From an uncultured Butyricicoccus sp. (GTDB taxonomy: Bacteria; Bacillota; Clostridia; Oscillospirales; Butyricicoccaceae), in contig CAJFUJ010000056.1 of assembly GCA_904420185.1 (NCBI GenBank), positions 1 to 60,618 on the forward strand: a DNA stretch of 60,618 nt. Direction: 5' to 3'. Every line of letters starts with the position of its first letter. The first letter of the stretch is position 1. Of this stretch, positions 41,312 to 51,708 are shown piece by piece. The notes below the pieces were generated by a model. That model was not told the origin of the DNA, made no database searches, and worked only from the letters and a program-made list of their open reading frames with translations. The position numbers were made by a program, and so were the translations under genes.

Positions 41312-41340
41312 TTGACACGAGCTGTAATTCCCGTTAATAT
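41312..41340 (+). promoter_or_regulatory. Promoter of glycosyltransferase gene
   Basis: TTGACA (41312-41317), 17-bp spacer, TAATAT (41335-41340), 33 bases before the start codon. Confidence 0.75.
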
Positions 41341-41372
41341 GGAGATAAGTGTTTTGTCAAAGGAGCGTCCCT

Positions 41373-42176
41373 ATGTCTGAACCGCTTGTCAGCGTCATCG
41401 TGCCGATCTATAATGCCGCCTCCGACCTGGCCGGATGCATCCAGAGCATCCGCAAGCAGCGATATGAAAATCTGGAAATCCTACTCGTCAACGATGGAAG
41501 CGAGGATGTCAGCCTGCCCATTTGCGATATGTATGCGCGCATCGATCCCCGCATCACGGTCCTCAACCGCCCCAACAGCGGGGTTTCCGCCACACGCAAC
41601 TATGCCATGGAACATGCACACGGCCAATATCTCCAATTTGTGGACAGCGACGATTGGCTGGACCGCAACGCCACCCGCCTGCTGGTCGAGCGCGCCGAGG
41701 AAACCGGCTGCGACATGGTCATCGCCCGCTACTGCCGGGTGGATGGCCCGCACCAGACCATTCATGGGTTTCTTTCCGAAGGGCCCTGTTTGACCCAGCG
41801 CGAACTGGCCCGCCACCTGCTCGATGAGCCCGCCAGCTTTTATTACGGCGTCATGTGGAACAAACTTTACAAACGTGCCATCATCGAAACCCACCACATC
41901 CGCTGCAACGAGGAGCTGACCTGGAGCGAGGATTTCCTGTTCAACCTGGAATATATCCGCTATGCCAACCGGTTCTGTGCACTGGAAACGCCGGTTTACT
42001 ACTATCGAAAGAACAACAAAAGCATCACCGCCACCAAGGTCAACCTGCTCAACGCCGTCAAGGTCAAGACCAGCCTGTTTCCCTACTATAAGCAGCTCTA
42101 CACCGAAATCGGTCTCTATGAACAGTTCAAACCGCAGATCTACCGCTATCTGTTTTCGGTCGCTGAGCACGGCTAA
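41373..42176 (+). CDS. Family 2 glycosyltransferase
   Basis: 267 aa from the ATG at 41373 behind AAAGGAG. GT-A fold: VSVIVPIYNAASDLAGCIQS at the start, ILLVNDGSED with the nucleotide-binding Asp pair, the acceptor-side motif FVDSDDWLDRNATRL with its DxD-type DSDD, then EDFLFNLEYI and the terminal YYYRKNNKSIT typical of EpsH/Cps-type enzymes. Transfers a sugar to an exopolysaccharide or teichoic-type acceptor; donor not predictable. Confidence 0.93.
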   Translation: MSEPLVSVIVPIYNAASDLAGCIQSIRKQRYENLEILLVNDGSEDVSLPICDMYARIDPRITVLNRPNSGVSATRNYAMEHAHGQYLQFVDSDDWLDRNATRLLVERAEETGCDMVIARYCRVDGPHQTIHGFLSEGPCLTQRELARHLLDEPASFYYGVMWNKLYKRAIIETHHIRCNEELTWSEDFLFNLEYIRYANRFCALETPVYYYRKNNKSITATKVNLLNAVKVKTSLFPYYKQLYTEIGLYEQFKPQIYRYLFSVAEHG

Positions 42177-42263
42177 AGCGGTATGCGGGTTCTCTGTTTT
42201 TGTTTTTTGGCATTATATACAAATTTTATCCTCCTTTTTCGTATATTTTATACAAAAACCATC

Positions 42264-42292
42264 TTGTAAACCTGCAAAAAAGCGGCTATGAT
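42264..42292 (+). promoter_or_regulatory. Promoter of 40-codon small gene
   Basis: TTGTAA (42264-42269), 17-bp spacer, TATGAT (42287-42292), about 38 bases before the small gene's start codon. Confidence 0.65.
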
Positions 42293-42330
42293 AAAGATAA
42301 GATTCAAATGCTGGTAAGGAGGAATTTGGC

Positions 42331-42453
42331 ATGGGAAAGCTGCTGGAAATCTTGTATCTTTTAGAAGAGAGCAAGCAGGGGCGCAATGAAAACCCACAAG
42401 TGCTGCTCGACCAGGCATTGGGTGGCCAGCCGGCCAAACCGAGGGAAAAGTGA
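42331..42453 (+). CDS. Small protein of 40 aa, unknown function
   Basis: Start ATG at 42331 preceded by AAGGAGGA at ideal spacing, and by a good promoter. The product begins MGKLLEILYLLEESKQG, an amphipathic leucine-rich helix, followed by a short polar part ending KPREK. No signal peptide, Cys or known motif. The gene is shorter than common ORF-length cutoffs and would be missed by many annotators. It stands alone between glycosyltransferase and rsmI genes and is followed by a terminator. Its reality rests on the promoter and ribosome binding site. Confidence 0.7.
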   Translation: MGKLLEILYLLEESKQGRNENPQVLLDQALGGQPAKPREK

Positions 42454-42484
42454 GGGATGGCCGGCGCATAACGCCCGCTTTTTC

Positions 42485-42513
42485 TTGACAAATCCGCTTT
42501 TTCACCCTATCAT
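42485..42513 (+). promoter_or_regulatory. Promoter of rsmI
   Basis: TTGACA (42485-42490), 17-bp spacer, TATCAT (42508-42513). The expected start near 42520 is immediately before a terminator hairpin. Confidence 0.7.
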
Positions 42514-42527
42514 GAAGAGTGTGCTGA

Positions 42528-42553
42528 AACCGCATGATTGCGGTTCTTTTTTT
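42528..42553 (+). terminator. Terminator of small gene, overlapping rsmI 5' leader
   Basis: 7-bp stem AACCGCA (42528-42534) and TGCGGTT (42539-42545), TGAT loop, then CTTTTTTT. It lies downstream of the rsmI promoter, so it would sit at the extreme 5' end of the rsmI mRNA. Confidence 0.75.
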
Positions 42554-42584
42554 GCCCGATCATCCGATGAAAGGAGATGCGTTT

Positions 42585-43436
42585 ATGCCTGCCGGAACCC
42601 TTTATCTCGTCGCCACGCCCATCGGCAACCTGGGTGATTTTTCTTCGCGTGCCCGTCAAACCCTGGAAAGCGTGGACTTCATCGCTGCCGAGGATACGCG
42701 GGTGACCAAAAAATTGCTTACCGCCTTATCCTTACCTTTCAAGCCCATGGTCAGTTATTTTGAGCACAACCGACGACAGCGCGGCGAGGAAATCCTCTCC
42801 CGGCTGCTGGATGGCCAGTCGTGCGCCTTGGTCACCGACGCGGGAACCCCCGCTATTTCTGATCCAGGCGAGGATTTGGTCGCCCTGTGCGCCCAACACG
42901 CAGTCCCAGTCATCCCGGTGCCCGGCTGCTGCGCTGCTGTGTGCGCGCTGGCGGCCTCCGGCCTGCCGACCGGCCGTTGGTGCTTTGAAGGCTTCCTGTC
43001 GGTCAATAAAAAGGTCCGACGCACACATTTAGCCGGCTTGCAGGACGAAAAGCGCACCATGATCTTCTATGAAGCGCCGCACAAGTTGTGTCAGACGCTG
43101 TGCGACCTGCAAGATGCCTTTGGCGGCACACGCCGCATTGCGCTCTCCCGTGAGCTGACCAAGCTGCACGAGCAGACCCTGCGGATGACCCTGGCACAAG
43201 CGGTTGCATATTTTTCCGAGACCCCGCCGCGCGGCGAATTTGTCTTGATCGTCGAAGGCGCACCTGATCCATCCGACGAGGCGCAGGACGATGACCGTAT
43301 GGCGCAAGCGCTGGAACAGGTCAAAACCCGCGTTGCGGCCGGCGAAACGCGCAAGGACGCCGTCAAAATGGTATCTGCCGCCCTAGGCGTCAAAAAAAAT
43401 GCGCTGTATCAGGCTGCGTTAGCGCTAGAAGAATAA
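42585..43436 (+). CDS. rsmI: 16S rRNA (cytidine-1402-2'-O)-methyltransferase
   Basis: 283 aa from the ATG at 42585 behind AAAGGAG. Tetrapyrrole-methylase fold: GTLYLVATPIGNLGDFSSRA at the start, AEDTRVTKKLL, then VTDAGTPAISDPGEDLV and ALAASGLP, all hallmarks of RsmI. It methylates the ribose of C1402 in the ribosomal P site using S-adenosylmethionine. The end contains the short C-terminal HTH-like domain (TRKDAVKMVSAALGVKKNALY). Confidence 0.96.
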   Translation: MPAGTLYLVATPIGNLGDFSSRARQTLESVDFIAAEDTRVTKKLLTALSLPFKPMVSYFEHNRRQRGEEILSRLLDGQSCALVTDAGTPAISDPGEDLVALCAQHAVPVIPVPGCCAAVCALAASGLPTGRWCFEGFLSVNKKVRRTHLAGLQDEKRTMIFYEAPHKLCQTLCDLQDAFGGTRRIALSRELTKLHEQTLRMTLAQAVAYFSETPPRGEFVLIVEGAPDPSDEAQDDDRMAQALEQVKTRVAAGETRKDAVKMVSAALGVKKNALYQAALALEE

Positions 43437-43474
43437 AGGGATGGAAACCGCTAGATCGACGGTTTCCATCCCTT
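43436..43474. terminator. Bidirectional terminator
   Basis: 15-bp perfect stem (43436-43450 with 43460-43474) overlapping the rsmI stop, T-rich on plus and A-rich before it, shared with the convergent HEPN gene. Confidence 0.88.
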
Positions 43475-43912
43475 TTACTTTTGAATGCGGTGTGGCGGGC
43501 CGCCCTCGTACAGCTCCTGGCGGATAGCCGCGAACATATCCTCTGCCATCCGCAAATAGCGCCGCACAGTGCGCTCACTCAGGTCGAGCGGCAGGTCGGT
43601 CGGGTACCGGGTTTCGATGTACAGATTGCTCAGCGTTGCGCTTTCGTCCAGCCATTCGGCAAACCGCTCGTCCACCTGGACGGCTTGACGGCAGAGGTAC
43701 GTCAAGTTATGGCCGTCAAAATGGCGGCCTGTGCGAAACAACAAATAGCCCTTAAGTGCCTTTTCAATGGCCTGCTGGCAGTGAAAGGCGATATTGGGTG
43801 GATCACCGCCCCAAGTCAGCAAAATGCGCGCAGCTTGTAGGTCGCACAGGGCCTTGTCCAGCCATTTATAATAATATAGGCTATCCCGCCCGCCTCGCCG
43901 GCTACGACTCAT
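43475..43912 (-). CDS. HEPN-domain protein (putative RNase toxin or C-terminal partner)
   Basis: 145 aa from the ATG at 43910-43912, overlapping the upstream gene by 11 bases. Helical HEPN features: KWLDKALCDLQAARILL, IAFHCQQAIEKALKGYL and the R-x4-H motif GRHFDGHNLTYL (Arg63, His68), with the usual RYPTDLP near the end. HEPN proteins with intact R-x4-6-H are commonly metal-independent RNases. Paired with an MNT-type nucleotidyltransferase-like protein upstream, as in HEPN/MNT toxin-antitoxin modules, where the MNT partner modifies the toxin. Confidence 0.85.
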   Translation of the reverse strand: MSRSRRGGRDSLYYYKWLDKALCDLQAARILLTWGGDPPNIAFHCQQAIEKALKGYLLFRTGRHFDGHNLTYLCRQAVQVDERFAEWLDESATLSNLYIETRYPTDLPLDLSERTVRRYLRMAEDMFAAIRQELYEGGPPHRIQK

Positions 43913-44210
43913 AGAGCACCGTGCCTTTCTCCTGAATCCAGGCAGCATAACTATCCGGATCTTTGATCAGATCCTCCCACTCTTCCCGGGTGTATAGGTT
44001 GATGTTAAATTGCACATCCAGCGGAAGCTTTAGATACAATCTGCGAAGCAGATCCTGTTTGTCACAATTGTCGGATACCACGATGCACAAGCTGGCTGTT
44101 TTGAGCCGGCCGCTGGTCAAGCCGCGCTTGGTCCCGTGCAGAATGATCTTTTGCGGGCTGCACAGCTGCAGCAAACCGTCCAGCATGTTTTTCCTTTCCT
44201 TCTCATTCAC
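43902..44210 (-). CDS. Degenerate MNT-type nucleotidyltransferase-like protein
   Basis: 102 aa. The fold-like start KIILHGTKRG (~21-30) aligns with the GS motif of minimal nucleotidyltransferases, but Ser is Thr, and the following strand, normally with D-x-D metal ligands (SDIDLLV), reads TASLCIVV, so both Asp residues are missing. It should be unable to bind metal in the usual way. It overlaps the thioesterase stop by ATGA and precedes the HEPN gene with an overlap. Possibly a scaffold antitoxin; the family assignment rests on position and the residual pattern. Confidence 0.68.
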   Translation of the reverse strand: MNEKERKNMLDGLLQLCSPQKIILHGTKRGLTSGRLKTASLCIVVSDNCDKQDLLRRLYLKLPLDVQFNINLYTREEWEDLIKDPDSYAAWIQEKGTVLYES

Positions 44211-44953
44211 GGCGCATCCCTCCCCGCTTGCTCGTAGGCCGACAAACGTGCGCAGGCTTCAAAGCGGCTTTGCCCTTCTACCGTTCCGAACACATAGGTC
44301 AACCCCTCTGGGCTGTCCGCAACGGAAAGGACAAGCTCCTCGCCGGGCATGCATTCAGCTGTATAGTTGACCTGGATTTCCGACACAAAGCGGCCGGTTC
44401 TACAGTCCAACTCCAACCCATCGCATACCACATCCACGATCTTGACATTGTTCATATGTCCGTTGATATCCAGGTCAGAATACCGCACTTTATGCACATG
44501 GTGGGCCTGCAAGGCGCCGCAGGCCAGCTTGCCCGGCACAGCAGGACATTCCGCAGGCAAAATCTCCAAGTAATTGCGCATGGCCGGGATTTGTGCCGGC
44601 CGCAAAATCCGACGGTTATCCGGATCGAGCACAACCCAGCTGGACAACGCCTGCCCGACCAGTTCGGCACCCGCGCGCAGTTCAAAGGCGCGCAGCCAGG
44701 TCGCCCCGCGCACCCCGGCACACCAAGTGCGCACCCGGATTTCCTCATGCACAGTGATGGGGCGCGCCAGCTGGCAGTGCAGCCGGGACAGCACCCACAA
44801 CGCCTGTAAATCCTCGCGTCCGATATGGGATGCTTCGGCATGGACTGTAGCGGCGTCCTGCATCATATCGAACATGGCAGACGGCCGGGCAAGGCCGCGG
44901 TTATCGATATACCGAAAGCCCATCGGATAGGTTTTTTCCAGATAGACCTGCAT
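44207..44953 (-). CDS. Acyl-ACP thioesterase
   Basis: 248 aa from the ATG at 44951-44953 behind AAGGAGG. Double hot-dog: first half FRYIDNRGLARPSAMFDMMQ with WVLSRLH; second half KVRYSDLDINGHMNNVKIVD, in which the Asn-His pair of NGHMNN is the FatA/B-type active site. Releases fatty acids from acyl carrier protein in the cytoplasm. It follows the secreted hydrolase by 13 bases and is coupled to the MNT-like gene. Confidence 0.92.
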   Translation of the reverse strand: MQVYLEKTYPMGFRYIDNRGLARPSAMFDMMQDAATVHAEASHIGREDLQALWVLSRLHCQLARPITVHEEIRVRTWCAGVRGATWLRAFELRAGAELVGQALSSWVVLDPDNRRILRPAQIPAMRNYLEILPAECPAVPGKLACGALQAHHVHKVRYSDLDINGHMNNVKIVDVVCDGLELDCRTGRFVSEIQVNYTAECMPGEELVLSVADSPEGLTYVFGTVEGQSRFEACARLSAYEQAGRDAP

Positions 44954-44966
44954 GGATGGTTCCTCC

Positions 44967-46247
44967 TTATCGAATGAGCGCATTGAGCAGCATCGTGAAT
45001 GCGCCTGCAAAGGTCAGCGTTTCACTGGGGCCGGGGAATGCGTTTTCCGGCACTTCCTGGGTGGGATTTTGGCTATACCAACCGGCTAGGTCGGTGAGCA
45101 GGCCATCCACCGCGGTCAGTGAGCCGTAGCGGAAAAACACCGCGCCCGATACTTCGGGGCGGGCAGCCAAATAGTCGAGCGATTCCAGAACCGGCTGGGT
45201 GGTCGTCCAGGTCGGCGGTGTGGCATCGTGGCATTTATAAGCTGCAATGCCAATGTATAGCGCCACATCGGTCCCGGCGACCTGCTCGATCCACCAGTCT
45301 GTCAGAGTGGCAAAATCGGCGGCCGGGTGGCCGATCTCCCAATAGATCTGCGGGATTACATAATCCACTGTCCCAGCCTCAATCCAGGCCAAAGTGTCGG
45401 CGTAGGCGCGCACATAGCTTTCATTGCCGCCATTTGTCTGCGAGCCACGCGGGTCAGTCGATTGGTTGGCCCATACGCCGGCCGGGCTGATACCGAATTC
45501 CAGCTGCGCATCCACCTGGTGGATGGCGGTATCCAACATGGCGACCAGCTGGTTGACGTTATCCCGCCGCCAGTCACCGATGTCGTCAAAGCCTGCGCCG
45601 TATTGGGCGTAGGTATCAGCGTCGTCAAAGTCTTGGCCTGGGTAGAAATAGTCGTCCAGATGAATGCCGTCCACATCGTAGTTTTCGGCGATCTCTACTG
45701 CACCATCCACGACCAGCTGCCGCACCTCGGGCAGGCCTGGGTCATAGTAATAGTTGCCGTCCGAATAGAGCACCGTCCAGTCGGTGTGCAGCTTGGCTGG
45801 ATTGGAAGGGTCGAGCGCATCCCAATTCTGATCGCGGGTGATGCGGTAAGGGTTGAGCCATGCGTGCAGCTCCAAGCCGCGTTCATGTGCCGCCTGAATC
45901 CAATATTCCAGCGGATCAAATCCATCTGCCGGTGCAGTCCCCTGGGTACCGGTCAACCATTGACTCCAGGGGAAAATGTCGGAATCGTACAGGGCGTCTG
46001 ACGTGGGCCGCACCTGCAAGAACACCGTATTGAGGCCTGCGCGCACCACATTGTCCAAAATTGTATCGGCTTCAGCCCGTAGCGTCTCTGCGGAAACGGT
46101 TGGTTGGCTCGGGTAGTCCAGGTTATAGACCGAAGAAACCCATACGCCGCGCATTTGTTCGGTCTGTGCGGCATTTGCCTGGGCTGCTGTTGGTATGAGC
46201 AGTGCCAGCGTTAGGGCGGCGGCGAGTATCCTGCGAAGTTTTTTCAT
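44967..46247 (-). CDS. Secreted family 10-like glycoside hydrolase (YngK/GHL10 type)
   Basis: 426 aa with signal peptide (MKKLRRILAAALTLALLIPT). The mature protein starts MRGVWVSSVYNLDYPSQPT, a TIM-barrel family with VFLQVRPTSDALYDSDIFPWS, LHAWLNPYRIT, the acidic catalytic-type VDGIHLDDYFYPG and YVIPQIYWEIG. These proteins act on cell-wall or exopolysaccharides; substrate unconfirmed. No SLH or LysM anchor was seen. First gene of the hydrolase-thioesterase-MNT-HEPN run. Confidence 0.9.
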   Translation of the reverse strand: MKKLRRILAAALTLALLIPTAAQANAAQTEQMRGVWVSSVYNLDYPSQPTVSAETLRAEADTILDNVVRAGLNTVFLQVRPTSDALYDSDIFPWSQWLTGTQGTAPADGFDPLEYWIQAAHERGLELHAWLNPYRITRDQNWDALDPSNPAKLHTDWTVLYSDGNYYYDPGLPEVRQLVVDGAVEIAENYDVDGIHLDDYFYPGQDFDDADTYAQYGAGFDDIGDWRRDNVNQLVAMLDTAIHQVDAQLEFGISPAGVWANQSTDPRGSQTNGGNESYVRAYADTLAWIEAGTVDYVIPQIYWEIGHPAADFATLTDWWIEQVAGTDVALYIGIAAYKCHDATPPTWTTTQPVLESLDYLAARPEVSGAVFFRYGSLTAVDGLLTDLAGWYSQNPTQEVPENAFPGPSETLTFAGAFTMLLNALIR

Positions 46248-46352
46248 AAGGTTCCCTTTCTGTCGTTTGATGAAAATATCCGGCCATGGGCAAACTGTCC
46301 ATTGCCTTTCCTTTTTATCCTATCATTTTGCCATGGCCTTGGCAAGAGGGTA

Positions 46353-46381
46353 TTGACGCTGTCCCGGAAAGAAGGTATGAT
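46353..46381 (+). promoter_or_regulatory. Promoter of pyridoxal kinase gene
   Basis: TTGACG (46353-46358), 17-bp spacer, TATGAT (46376-46381), 28 bases before the start codon. Confidence 0.75.
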
Positions 46382-46408
46382 GATTCTATTCGGAGGTTGT
46401 TGATTCTT

Positions 46409-47275
46409 ATGTATGAAATTTCGGAAACTACCGCGCCTGCCGTCCAAAAGAAGGTGCTGGCGCTGCACGATTTATCCTGTTTTGGCCGCTCGTCGCTGGT
46501 CCCGATCACGGCCATTTTAAGCGTCCAAAAGCATCAATGTGTCCCACTGCCCACCGCGGTTTTTTCCACTCACACCGCCATCCCCGGCTGGGTGTGCACC
46601 GACTTGACCGATGCCATGCATCCCTCTCTCGCCCACTTCCGCACCTTGGGGCTGACGTTCGAAGCGGTATATTCGGGCTTTTTGGGGTCGGCGGCGCAAA
46701 TCGACCATGTCATTGAAGCAGCGCCCCTTAAAACGGCAGACGGGCTATTTGTTGTAGACCCGGTTATGGGCGACAACGGCCTGGTCTACACCACCTATAC
46801 TGCCGAGATGACCGCGCGCATGAGCGAACTGTGCGCCCTGGCAGATCTTATCACGCCCAATGTGACCGAAGCCGCCATTTTGCTCGGCAAGCAGCCAGAT
46901 GCCGTTCCACGCGACCGCGCCGAGGCCGAGGCCTGGGCGCTTGCGCTTAGCAGCCGCTATCAAACCGACGTGGTTTTGACCGGCCTGACGCTGACGCCCG
47001 GCCGGTTGGCGGTGGTTTGCTGCACACAGAACAAAACCGAATTTGTCGAACACGACTGCATCCATGGTTTCTTCCCTGGGACCGGGGATGTATTTACCGC
47101 CGTCCTACTGGGGGCGCTGCTCAGCGGCCGCGCGCTGACCGAAAGCGCCGCCCAGGCCGCAGCGTTTGTGCGTGCCTGCATTGCATTTACCGTTGGACGC
47201 GGCGCCGACCCCATGCACGGCGTGCAGTTTGAGCCGCTTTTGGGGCAACTGCTCGCGCCAAACGGGGCCGGTTAA
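46409..47275 (+). CDS. Pyridoxal/pyridoxamine kinase (PdxK/PdxY-like)
   Basis: 288 aa from the ATG at 46409 behind CGGAGG. Ribokinase-type fold: ALHDLSCFGRSSLVPITAIL (~19-38) with the family's early SCFG motif, YSGFLGSAAQID, VVDPVMGDNGLVY and the anion-hole/catalytic GFFPGTGDVFTAVLLG, whose GTGD carries the catalytic Asp. Phosphorylates B6 vitamers to feed the PLP pool. Confidence 0.93.
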   Translation: MYEISETTAPAVQKKVLALHDLSCFGRSSLVPITAILSVQKHQCVPLPTAVFSTHTAIPGWVCTDLTDAMHPSLAHFRTLGLTFEAVYSGFLGSAAQIDHVIEAAPLKTADGLFVVDPVMGDNGLVYTTYTAEMTARMSELCALADLITPNVTEAAILLGKQPDAVPRDRAEAEAWALALSSRYQTDVVLTGLTLTPGRLAVVCCTQNKTEFVEHDCIHGFFPGTGDVFTAVLLGALLSGRALTESAAQAAAFVRACIAFTVGRGADPMHGVQFEPLLGQLLAPNGAG

Positions 47276-47283
47276 AAACAGTT

Positions 47284-47315
47284 CTGGGGCATTCCCTTCG
47301 GATGCCCCAGATTTT

Positions 47316-47317
<2 letters not shown>
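47284..47317. terminator. Bidirectional terminator
   Basis: 9-bp stem CTGGGGCAT (47284-47292) with 47302-47310, then ATTTTTTATA; serves the pyridoxal kinase gene and the convergent ClpE-like gene. Confidence 0.85.
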
Positions 47318-49661
<2,344 letters not shown>

Positions 49662-49748
49662 AGATGATTCTCTCCTCCTGTTTCAAGGGACTTGGGCATA
49701 TTCGCGATGCCTGCACACAAAAGTGACAGGGCAGCCGCCCGAAAGAGC

Positions 49749-50372
49749 TTATAACGTCGGCAATAGGCCGAGCAAAAAAGCGGTCAATGTGGTTTGGGAC
49801 ACACGGCTCGGACTCAGCCAGCCCAGTTCGCCAAACGTACTGGGTGAAAAAATGGTCAGTGCAAGCAGTCCCAGCCCGCACAAGATCAGTCCAAACGCCG
49901 CTCCCAGCACAAATCCAGCCAAGCTGTCCAAAAAACCGATGGGCGCGATCCGGGTCACCAACTTGAGCGCCGTGGAAATCGTATGCACCAACATATTCAT
50001 CACAAACAAAAATATAAAGAACAGCAAGAAAAACGCTAGGCCTTGGGCCATAGAGGCTGCCATATCTGTCGCCGTGCTTTGCAAGGCCTCAGCTGCATTC
50101 GGCGCCCGGGAAAGCAGATCGGACGCGCGGATTTCAAAGATATCGCCCACAATCGGCGTGACCAGATAGCGAGCCAGCACCGGCGAGAGCAGCCTGGCCG
50201 CCATGGACGCGCACACCAATGCGACAATCCGCCCCAGAAAATTGCACAGTGTGCGCACGAGTCCCCGCTTCGCACCCATGGCCGCGCTCACAAAAATAAT
50301 CGCCAACAAAATTAGGTCGGGTACGTTGAGCAGCCCCAGCAGTATTTCGGGTAGTTTTTCATACAGTTGCAT
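49749..50372 (-). CDS. CvpA family membrane protein
   Basis: 207 aa, four transmembrane helices, with the family start VPDLILLAIIFVSAAMGAKRGLVR and a conserved second half (FLDSLAGFVLGAAFGLILCG). CvpA proteins are linked to colicin V export in E. coli and to cell-envelope processes more widely; function not established. Begins 3 bases after the DUF5711-like gene. Confidence 0.9.
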   Translation of the reverse strand: MQLYEKLPEILLGLLNVPDLILLAIIFVSAAMGAKRGLVRTLCNFLGRIVALVCASMAARLLSPVLARYLVTPIVGDIFEIRASDLLSRAPNAAEALQSTATDMAASMAQGLAFFLLFFIFLFVMNMLVHTISTALKLVTRIAPIGFLDSLAGFVLGAAFGLILCGLGLLALTIFSPSTFGELGWLSPSRVSQTTLTAFLLGLLPTL

Positions 50373-50374
50373 GG

Positions 50375-51601
50375 TTATCTTAAATCCTCCGTGGTGTCTG
50401 ACGCCGCAGAAATATAGGTCGCCTGCTTCGGGTAAATCAGCCAGACCCCTCCGTCACCAGTCAGCCCCACCGACTGCGCGCCCGCAGCACTGCTGTTTGC
50501 CCACAGCGGACGGAGCGCATTGTCATAGACCGTCAGTCCGCTAGAAGTCAACAAAGCCAGCCGCGCACCGTCATAATCGATCGCTTGCAAATCCTCAACG
50601 ATTTCAAGCGCCTCAGAAACCGCCCCGTCGGCTTGCAACAACACCAATTCAGAACGCGCCGTCCCCGAATACGAGTGGATCGCCAACGCCAATGCGTTGC
50701 CGCCAAAGCAATAGGCATTTAAATCGTCCGCTGAATAATCGATTGATGCAAGTGTTTCGCCCTGCCGGTTGATGACCGACGTTGCATAATCTCCTACCAC
50801 GGCTACTGTGCCGTCGTTCAGGTAGCCCACGGCAAGCGGCATGGATGCGCCAAGCGAAACCTCACTTGTGATCTCTTCGCTTCCCAGATCCCGGAAAAAC
50901 AGCGTCCCTTCCAGCTCGGTTTCGTTCTGCCGGAAGGCTGCAACCACCAGGCTCTGTCCATCCGGCGAAAGCGCGGCCGCCTGAAAATAGTAATCCGGTG
51001 TTGCCCACTTGAAGCGTTGCCGGCCGCCGCTGGAAAAGACGGTCACTGCCGAGCGGTAGCCAGGTTCGTCCGTCACCAGCGCATAATCACCGCTTTCCCC
51101 CAAGCAACCGAAGAGAATTGCAGATTCCATCGTCTGCTCACTGGCCACCATCAGGTTCGAAACCAGCGCTGCGTTATAGCCGCCCCGGTCATATGCCAGC
51201 ACATAACGGTCCGAGGTGCACAGGGCTGGGGCCGAATACCCCAGCGCTTGGGTCAGCTGGGTACCACCGGCTGTACGCAGTGCCAATGTATCGCTATCTA
51301 CTGTTACGACACCGTCGCCAAAGACAGCCACAGTTGCCCCATTGCCGGTTTCGTATTCGATCCGATCCCCGGTCTGGCTGGTAGAAAGGCCAGCTGTAAA
51401 ATATGCACCCAATTGGCGCATCGCTTCCCGGGAGAATAAGGTGGGATTGGCGGCGAAAAATAAGATGATCGCAGCGAGCGTTACAAAGCCGGCAATCCGG
51501 CGCAAACGTGAAACCAGCCGCAACCGTTTGTCGGCTGCGTTGCGAATCATCCGCCGGCGGGTTTGCCGGTCCATGCGGCCTGCACGCTGTTTTTGGACCA
51601 T
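50375..51601 (-). CDS. DUF5711-like membrane-anchored beta-propeller protein
   Basis: 408 aa from the ATG at 51599-51601 behind GGAAGGAG. One N-terminal transmembrane helix (RIAGFVTLAAIILFFAA ~36-52), then an extracytoplasmic domain of repeated strand units such as VAVFGDGVVTVDSDTLAL, DGQSLVVAAFRQN and DGARLALLTSSGLTVYD, consistent with a WD40/PQQ-like propeller. Clostridial proteins of this type next to cvpA and clp genes are annotated as DUF5711. The function is not known. Confidence 0.8.
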   Translation of the reverse strand: MVQKQRAGRMDRQTRRRMIRNAADKRLRLVSRLRRIAGFVTLAAIILFFAANPTLFSREAMRQLGAYFTAGLSTSQTGDRIEYETGNGATVAVFGDGVVTVDSDTLALRTAGGTQLTQALGYSAPALCTSDRYVLAYDRGGYNAALVSNLMVASEQTMESAILFGCLGESGDYALVTDEPGYRSAVTVFSSGGRQRFKWATPDYYFQAAALSPDGQSLVVAAFRQNETELEGTLFFRDLGSEEITSEVSLGASMPLAVGYLNDGTVAVVGDYATSVINRQGETLASIDYSADDLNAYCFGGNALALAIHSYSGTARSELVLLQADGAVSEALEIVEDLQAIDYDGARLALLTSSGLTVYDNALRPLWANSSAAGAQSVGLTGDGGVWLIYPKQATYISAASDTTEDLR

Positions 51602-51708
51602 ACGGATGGCTCCTTCCTCATTGTATCGCAACCGGGCGGCAAAAATGTGAACATATCGTGAAAAATATACCCGCCGCCCGAAAAAGTCAAAATGTTGTCT
51701 TTAAAAAA

